Shown: positions 35,470 through 40,928 of the stretch, piece by piece | Layout of the letters: each line of letters opens with the position of its first letter | Position numbering within the stretch: position 1 is the stretch's first letter | Source: Phycisphaerales bacterium | GTDB lineage: Bacteria; Planctomycetota; Phycisphaerae; Phycisphaerales; UBA1924 | Reading direction: 5' to 3' | Length of the DNA stretch: 40,928 bases | NCBI GenBank assembly: GCA_026647565.1 | Contig: JAPKGU010000012.1 | Coordinates: 1-40,928, forward strand | Program-made: the position numbers and the translations under genes | The notes under the pieces: model-generated | Told to the model about the DNA's origin: nothing | The model's input: the letters and a program-made list of their open reading frames with translations, nothing else | Databases searched by the model: none

Positions 35470-38400
35470 ATGTCAAAGCACGGTTCATTCTTCGACTCTC
35501 TGGAGCCGCGTCGGCTCATGGCCACATACGTCGTCGACAACATCGGCGATGCGGTCGACGGTGACTTCGATCCGAGCCAGCGCACGCTGCGCGAGGCGAT
35601 CATCATGGCCAATACCAATCCCGGTGCGGACACGATCACGTTCAGCGAGTCGCTCGCGGGGTTGAGACTCGACCTGACCGGGACTCAGTTGTCCGTCACC
35701 GATCACGTCTCGATCACGGGCCTTGATAATGAGCGGACCCATCTGTTCGGCAACAACATGTCCCGGCTGTTCAACATCGCGGCGGGCGTGAGCGTGACGC
35801 TCACCAGACTCGACATCTTCGGAGGCGCGGCCGATGTCGGAGCCGGAATCTACAACAGCGGCACTTTGAGACTTGTCGATTCTGTCGTGAGGCACAACAA
35901 CGCCTCTCTCGCCGGCGGCGGCATCTACAACCAGGGTGGCTCCACGATTCTCTCGGACTCATACGTCTGGGGGAACTTCGGCGGAGACGATGGCGGCGGG
36001 ATCTTCAACGGCTCCGGCGATGTCGTTCTGATCGGCTCGACAGTCTCGTCGAACACGGTCACCTCGGCCGGAGGCGGCATCAGCAACTACGGCGGCATTG
36101 CGATCATCAACTCCACCTTGTCGCAGAACACCGCAGACTCGGCGGGCGGCGGCATCTTCAGCGTAGGCACGATGACGATCACCAACGCGACGATCGCCAA
36201 CAACACCGGCCACGGTCTCCATGTTGCGGGAGCCACGACGCTGCGCAGCACGATCGTCAGCGGCAACTCCGACGGGGACATCATCGGCGTGCTGGCGACG
36301 GGCTCCACGCACAATCTCGTCAAGGACGCGCTGAGCGCGGGCGGCCTGGTGAACGGCGCGAACAACAACCTCGTCGGCGCCGATCCGCTGCTGGTCGCGC
36401 TCACGGACAACGGTGGACGGACACCGACGCACGCGCTGGCGGCAGGCAGCGCGGCGATCGGTGGCGGGACGAATCCGCTCGGGCTGGCGACGGACCAGCG
36501 TGGCGGGCTGTTTGCGAGAGGCACCCCGACCGACATCGGCGCGTACCAGCGCCAGGTCTTCTCGCTCGTGGTCGACACGGTGAGCGACGTCGATGACGGC
36601 GATTACAGCGCCGGCAACCTCTCGCTGCGTGAGGCGATCAGCATCGGAATGAATCCTGGCAACGACGCGATCGGCTTCGCGCTGTCGCTCTCCGGGGGCA
36701 CGATCGCGCTCGACGGCGGCGTCCTGAGAATCCGGGGCGACCTGACAATCACAGGGCCGGGGGCGTCCTCGCTCTCGATCAGCGGCGAGGATGCGACACA
36801 GGTCGCCATCATCGAGCGGGGCGCGAACGTGACCATCAGTGGGCTTGAGATGCGAGCCGGCCGTTCGGAGGGGAACGGGGGAGGCATCTCCAACAGCGGC
36901 ACACTGCACCTGTCCGGTGTCCATGTGATTGAGTGCCACGCGGATTTCTTTGGCGGGGGAATCTTCAACGAGGGCACCCTCACGATGACCGATGGCTCAG
37001 ACGTGCGATTCGGGAGCGCTCTCTACGGCGGCGGGATCATGAATATGGAGTCCGGCACTGTCTCAATGATCGACTCAGACGTGGGCGGCGGTCGCGCCAC
37101 GTACGGCGGCGGGATCTACAACAATGGCGCGATGGAGCTTGCAGATCTGTGGGTCTCCGGTAACGGGTACCCCGCGACGACTTCCGGGGGTGGCGTGTTC
37201 AACAACGGCACACTGGCGTTAACCAGGGTGAGGGTCTTCGGCAACTACGCCACTGATGGAGGTGGTGGAATCTTCAACGACACGGATGGAACGTTGAACG
37301 CGAGCGGCTCAGTAATGGAGTCCAGTAGAACTGGCATTCGGGGCGGTGGTGTGTACAACCGGGGCGTTGCGACGTTCGATGGGTCGACGATTGGGCTCAA
37401 CTCGTCGGATGAGGGCGGGGGCGGACTCTACAACGACGGCACGGCGACGCTGCGCCGCTCGCTTCTCTCAGGCAACACAGCGAGCGCGGTCGGTGGTGGG
37501 GCGTTCAACGCCGGAACACTCTCGATCCACAACTCAACCGTCTCGGGCAACACAGCCACAATAACGGGCAGCGGCGTGTGCAGTGTCGGGACGCTCTCAG
37601 TCTCCAACGCGACGATTGCCGCGAATACTGGCCACGGGCTTTACGTGGGTGGTGGAGCGAGCGTCACACTCTTGAGGAGCACGATCCTCGGCGGCAACTC
37701 CGGTGGCGACATCGTTGCCGACAGCGGCGCCACGCTCGCGGTCGGCTCGACCCACAACCTTGTGCAGGACGCGTCGAGCGCGGGAGGACTCGTGAACGGC
37801 GTCAACAACAACCTCGTTGGCGTGGATCCACTTCTTGGCCCGCTGGCCTCCAACGGCGGACCCACTAGGACTCATGCTCTGCCGGCGGACAGTCCGGCAC
37901 TCGGCGTCGGAATCAACCCGCTCGGACTTACCGACGACCAACGCGGCGGGCCGTTCTCGCGCGGGTCGAGCGTCGACATCGGGGCGTATCAGCGGCAATC
38001 GCTCGCGCTCGAGGTCTCCACGAACTGGGATGCCGAGGACGGCAACTACGCGCCCGGCGGCTTCTCGCTTCGGGAGGCACTGGCCCTTGCGAACGCCAAT
38101 CCGCTGCGTGACAGCATCACGTTCCGGAACACGCTCAACGGAAAGTCCATCAAGCTGCGAGAGGGTGTGCTTACGATACGTGGCGAGCTCCTCATCACGG
38201 GGCCGGGTGCAGATCTCCTGTCCGTGAGCGGCGAGAACGCATCGCGTGTGCTTTACATCGAGCCGGGATCCGTCGTGACGATCTCCGGGCTAACGATTAC
38301 CAAGGGCGCGAGCGGCCGAGGCGGCGGTATTCTCAACGACAGCGCAAACCTCCTTCTCTCATCCGTTGTCGTGTCAGACTGCCTCGCGGACAGTGAGCTT

Positions 38401-40200
38401 TCCGGGGGTGGTGGCGGCATTTACAACCAGACTGGGTCACTAACGGTTCATGACTCAACCGTGTCCGGGAATCGGGCGACGACGTTTGGAGGAGGCATTC
38501 GCAACGACGCGGGCTGGCTGTGGGTAACGAGGACGCTGTTCACCGCGAATGCGGCCAATGACGGGGGCGCAATCTTCAGCCGTGGCGAGACGTTCGGACT
38601 TCTGGGCTCGACCGTGTCGGGCAACACAGCGGTCAACGCTGGGGGAATCGCCACGTTCGGAGGCATCTCGACCATTCGCAACACTACCGTTGCGTTCAAC
38701 TCGGACATTGGCGTCTTCTGGTCGACATCCACCGGGGGGAGCATGCTCATGCAGAGCACACTCGTCGGTGGCAACTCTCGATCGGACGTGTTTGGTCTTG
38801 ATGGTTCCACGCTTGCTCCCGGTTCTACCCATAACCTGATCCAAGACCCGACGTGGGCCGCGTCGGCGGGCCTGGTCGACGGCGTCGACAACAACATCGT
38901 CGGCGTGGATCCAGAGCTGGAGGCGCTCGCATCGAACGGCGGACCGACGCAGACGCACGCGCTGCGATTCGGCAGCGCCGCGATCGGGCGCGGGAGCAAC
39001 CCCGAGGGTCTGACGCAGGACCAGAGGGGAGAGGGCTTCGAGCGTGTGCGCGTCGGCGCGATCGACATCGGCGCCTTCGAATCGGCGTTCACAACCGCAG
39101 AGGGCGTGCCCTCCGGAACAGCAGACGCGGCCGACACGCAGCGCGCGGTCCGCGTGAGCGAGACCGGCAACGTGATCGTGTACCTGGAAGGATGGGGATA
39201 CCAGAACCTCAACCAGAGGACCGGGGCCCCGGCCGCGATCGGTGACGCCGTGATCTGGGTCGATCCCAAGGATGGGCTGACGTACGTCGCGGCGCCGTCG
39301 GCCTTCGGCCTGGTCCTTTTCACGCGATCGTCGGGCGGCGCATGGACCTCGCGGAATCTCAGTTTCCAGACCGGCGCCACGAGCTCGCCCGTCGGCAACC
39401 TCACGCAGTTCACGACCATCGCAGACCGAATCGTCATCATCGCGGGCGTCGCTTCGGACGGGAAGATCGTCGCCTTCCAGCAGACGCTCGGGACCGCGCC
39501 GGGCGGCGGGCCGGCCTTCAAGTTCGTTGACATTTCCGCGGACCTCGCGGCAAGGGGCCAGTCGACGCCGCAGTTTGCCAAGGGCATGATTAGCTACGTG
39601 CCGAGTTGGGACACGTGGCATCTGGCGGGCATCGACACCTCGGGGAACATCCAGTCGGTGTGGATCAACCCGCGCAAGTTCAGCAGTTGGCGCACGGACA
39701 ATCTGAGCGCTATCACGGGTGCGGCCGCGCTCTCGGGTCAGCTAGCGGTTACGCTCACATCATGGAAGGCCATCAACCTCACCGGGCTGAACTCAGAGGG
39801 AGAGGTCGTCACGACCTGGTGGATCCCAAGGTTCCGGGGCAGATGGGCCAACAACAACCTGACCGAGGAGTACCGCGGCTCGACGCTCACCGGCGGCAAC
39901 ATCACCGGCTTTGTCACGCCGTGGGGCTCCATGAACTACGTCGGGATCAACGGAAGCGGCCAGGTGACCGTCTATTGGTGGACACCGGTCCAGAAGTGGG
40001 TCGTTTCCCTGCTCGTCCCGGCGACCACGCCCGCCGGGAGCGTGCCCACCGGCGCGCTCACGGGCGCCGCCACTTCCGGCGGCACGCTCAACGTCTACGG
40101 CACGAACGAGGACGGCGATGTCCTGCGGATCTCGTGGCCCAAGCCGGTAGGCCCGGGCTGGAACATCGAGAACCTGACGGACATCGCGGTGCCTTTGTGA
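35470..40200 (+). CDS. Giant LEPR-XLL/CSLREA beta-helix surface protein
   Basis: A 1576-residue protein. Residues 10-18 are SLEPRRLMA, the planctomycete LEPR-XLL signature of exported giant proteins; no ordinary signal peptide is visible. Three homologous units follow (about 19-365, 366-846, 847-1210). Each starts with a CSLREA-like segment (such as VVDTVSDVDDGD then LSLREA), continues with right-handed beta-helix rungs (GGGIYNxGTLxLxxSxVSGNxA), and ends with a choice-of-anchor-Q type block (NLVGxDPLL, LxxNGGxTxTHAL, IGAYQRQ or IGAFESA). The last about 345 residues form Trp-rich repeats that look like a beta-propeller or lectin-like domain (WHLAGIDTSGNIQSVW, WKAINLTGLNSEGEVVTTW, GSMNYVGINGSGQVTVYW). 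Probably a surface adhesin or polysaccharide-binding protein. GGAG precedes the ATG at 35470 by 6 nt. Confidence 0.92.
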   Translation: MSKHGSFFDSLEPRRLMATYVVDNIGDAVDGDFDPSQRTLREAIIMANTNPGADTITFSESLAGLRLDLTGTQLSVTDHVSITGLDNERTHLFGNNMSRLFNIAAGVSVTLTRLDIFGGAADVGAGIYNSGTLRLVDSVVRHNNASLAGGGIYNQGGSTILSDSYVWGNFGGDDGGGIFNGSGDVVLIGSTVSSNTVTSAGGGISNYGGIAIINSTLSQNTADSAGGGIFSVGTMTITNATIANNTGHGLHVAGATTLRSTIVSGNSDGDIIGVLATGSTHNLVKDALSAGGLVNGANNNLVGADPLLVALTDNGGRTPTHALAAGSAAIGGGTNPLGLATDQRGGLFARGTPTDIGAYQRQVFSLVVDTVSDVDDGDYSAGNLSLREAISIGMNPGNDAIGFALSLSGGTIALDGGVLRIRGDLTITGPGASSLSISGEDATQVAIIERGANVTISGLEMRAGRSEGNGGGISNSGTLHLSGVHVIECHADFFGGGIFNEGTLTMTDGSDVRFGSALYGGGIMNMESGTVSMIDSDVGGGRATYGGGIYNNGAMELADLWVSGNGYPATTSGGGVFNNGTLALTRVRVFGNYATDGGGGIFNDTDGTLNASGSVMESSRTGIRGGGVYNRGVATFDGSTIGLNSSDEGGGGLYNDGTATLRRSLLSGNTASAVGGGAFNAGTLSIHNSTVSGNTATITGSGVCSVGTLSVSNATIAANTGHGLYVGGGASVTLLRSTILGGNSGGDIVADSGATLAVGSTHNLVQDASSAGGLVNGVNNNLVGVDPLLGPLASNGGPTRTHALPADSPALGVGINPLGLTDDQRGGPFSRGSSVDIGAYQRQSLALEVSTNWDAEDGNYAPGGFSLREALALANANPLRDSITFRNTLNGKSIKLREGVLTIRGELLITGPGADLLSVSGENASRVLYIEPGSVVTISGLTITKGASGRGGGILNDSANLLLSSVVVSDCLADSELSGGGGGIYNQTGSLTVHDSTVSGNRATTFGGGIRNDAGWLWVTRTLFTANAANDGGAIFSRGETFGLLGSTVSGNTAVNAGGIATFGGISTIRNTTVAFNSDIGVFWSTSTGGSMLMQSTLVGGNSRSDVFGLDGSTLAPGSTHNLIQDPTWAASAGLVDGVDNNIVGVDPELEALASNGGPTQTHALRFGSAAIGRGSNPEGLTQDQRGEGFERVRVGAIDIGAFESAFTTAEGVPSGTADAADTQRAVRVSETGNVIVYLEGWGYQNLNQRTGAPAAIGDAVIWVDPKDGLTYVAAPSAFGLVLFTRSSGGAWTSRNLSFQTGATSSPVGNLTQFTTIADRIVIIAGVASDGKIVAFQQTLGTAPGGGPAFKFVDISADLAARGQSTPQFAKGMISYVPSWDTWHLAGIDTSGNIQSVWINPRKFSSWRTDNLSAITGAAALSGQLAVTLTSWKAINLTGLNSEGEVVTTWWIPRFRGRWANNNLTEEYRGSTLTGGNITGFVTPWGSMNYVGINGSGQVTVYWWTPVQKWVVSLLVPATTPAGSVPTGALTGAATSGGTLNVYGTNEDGDVLRISWPKPVGPGWNIENLTDIAVPL

Positions 40201-40328
40201 TCGACGAGACGATGGGCGCGGACGCAAGGGCGTGGTCATGTGCGAAGACCGGTCAACCGAGTTCGCCGCGGTTCGATCAGTGGCCTGCGCTCTCTCACCA
40301 CTCAACCTGCGACATCAAGGAGAACGAG

Positions 40329-40853
40329 ATGTTGACAGCGAATCCCTTGAGTTGGACGTGCCGGATGCTCCGCGTGGGGGTCGTCCTGCTGCTGGCGACA
40401 TCAGTCACGCTGATGGTTCCAAGGAGCCACGCGGATGAGTGCAAACCCCGATGGTCCGCTCTGACGGGAACGGGCGGCGTCGGCGTCGACGGCCCGGCTG
40501 CGACATCGGTGTACGCACTCGCCGAGTACGACGACGGGTCGGGTCCTGCCCTGTATGTGGGCGGCGTGTTCACAACCGCCGGGGGCGTCGTCGCACACGG
40601 GATCGCCCGCTGGAACGGCGAGACGTGGTCTGCGTTGGCAGGCCCGAGCGGCGTCGGCGTCGACGGGCAAGTGCGGGCATTGGCGGTCTTTGACGACGGC
40701 ACCGGACCGAATCTGTATGTTGGAGGGTCGTTCACACTCGCCGGCGGCGTGACCGTCAACAACATCGCCCGATGGGACGGGGCCCAGTGGTCTGCTCTGG
40801 ATGGACCGGGCGGAGTGGGTAGAAAAACCGCAGATATTATCTGCGGAATTTAA
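40329..40853 (+). pseudogene. Secreted repeat protein, interrupted at its 3' side
   Basis: The start has AAGGAG (40317-40322) 6 nt upstream and a signal peptide (MLTANPLSWTCRMLRVGVVL onward, cleavage near SHADEC). Two full units of an about 55-residue repeat follow: WSAL-x-G-x-x-GVGVDG, then x-x-DDG-x-GP-x-LYVGG-x-F, then AGGV-x-x-x-x-IARW-(D/N)-G. A third starts (WSALDGPGGVG) and stops: from 40821 the frame reads RKTADIICGI and a TAA, in AT-rich DNA unlike the gene. Such repeats normally occur many times, ending with a dockerin or similar. The gene is thus truncated by a junction at 40820/40821. Confidence 0.75.
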
Positions 40854-40928
40854 TCAAAAACTTTTCTCGGGGTCATTTCCCTTACCTTTTGTGCATTTCT
40901 CTATCGGGTGATTCCCGTGGTCAGGATC
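40821..40928. mobile_element. AT-rich foreign end, possible insertion-element terminus
   Basis: From 40821 base composition changes sharply to AT-rich, with runs such as AGAAAAACC and TCAAAAACTTTTC. A perfect inverted repeat CCGCAGATA-T-TATCTGCGG lies at 40828-40846. The stretch breaks the repeat protein in mid-unit. I cannot name an element; the window ends after 108 bases. It could also be an assembly junction at the end of a contig. Confidence 0.4.

Overview
The window is GC-rich, densely coded DNA that most resembles a member of the Planctomycetota, probably class Phycisphaerae (inference from content, no marker-gene tree). The signs are an N-terminal SLEPRRLMA (LEPR-XLL) signature on a giant repeat protein, an ECF sigma factor translationally coupled to a large Ser/Thr kinase with a C-terminal repeat tail, an ECF sigma/DUF6768-type pair, a ThuA + glucose/sorbosone-dehydrogenase fusion, and many lipoproteins. 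No tRNA, rRNA or CRISPR array was seen.

Layout. 0.2-8.0 kb: RNase III, a secreted M16 zinc peptidase, an unknown lipoprotein, a DUF1801 protein with a histone-like tail overlapping a GNAT acetyltransferase, a SnoaL/NTF2-like protein and another lipoprotein. 8.0-11.2 kb: a lipoprotein thiol peroxidase and thiC under a clear TPP riboswitch. 11.2-16.4 kb: an intradiol-dioxygenase-like protein, an ECF sigma gene broken by one in-frame TGA followed by its membrane partner, an unknown protein with a Lys/Ala-rich tail, a GNAT and a lipoprotein endonuclease/exonuclease/phosphatase. 16.5-25.3 kb: the ThuA/PQQ-type secreted enzyme, a VOC protein, a membrane SpoIIE-type phosphatase, a possible uracil-DNA-glycosylase-fold protein, a HAD hydrolase, a mini PQQ-like protein, a small membrane protein, an orphan CoA-transferase subunit A and NrdR.

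25.4-31.5 kb is an accessory island: three gene remnants (a repeat-protein fragment, a 5'-truncated beta-barrel protein, a RibD-C-like fragment), then an intact copper operon (HMA chaperone, CsoR, CopA) read from a promoter that carries a CsoR-type palindrome, then a serine-recombinase remnant and about 1.1 kb of gene-free, hairpin-rich DNA. I infer that the copper operon arrived, or was rearranged, on mobile DNA that has since decayed.

31.6-40.9 kb holds a signalling and surface block: ECF sigma factor, Ser/Thr kinase, a 1576-residue beta-helix protein with three homologous units, and a secreted repeat protein. The last gene is cut by an abrupt AT-rich sequence from 40821 that carries a palindrome, most likely the end of an insertion element or another foreign junction. 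The repeat family of that last gene reappears as the remnant at 25.4 kb.
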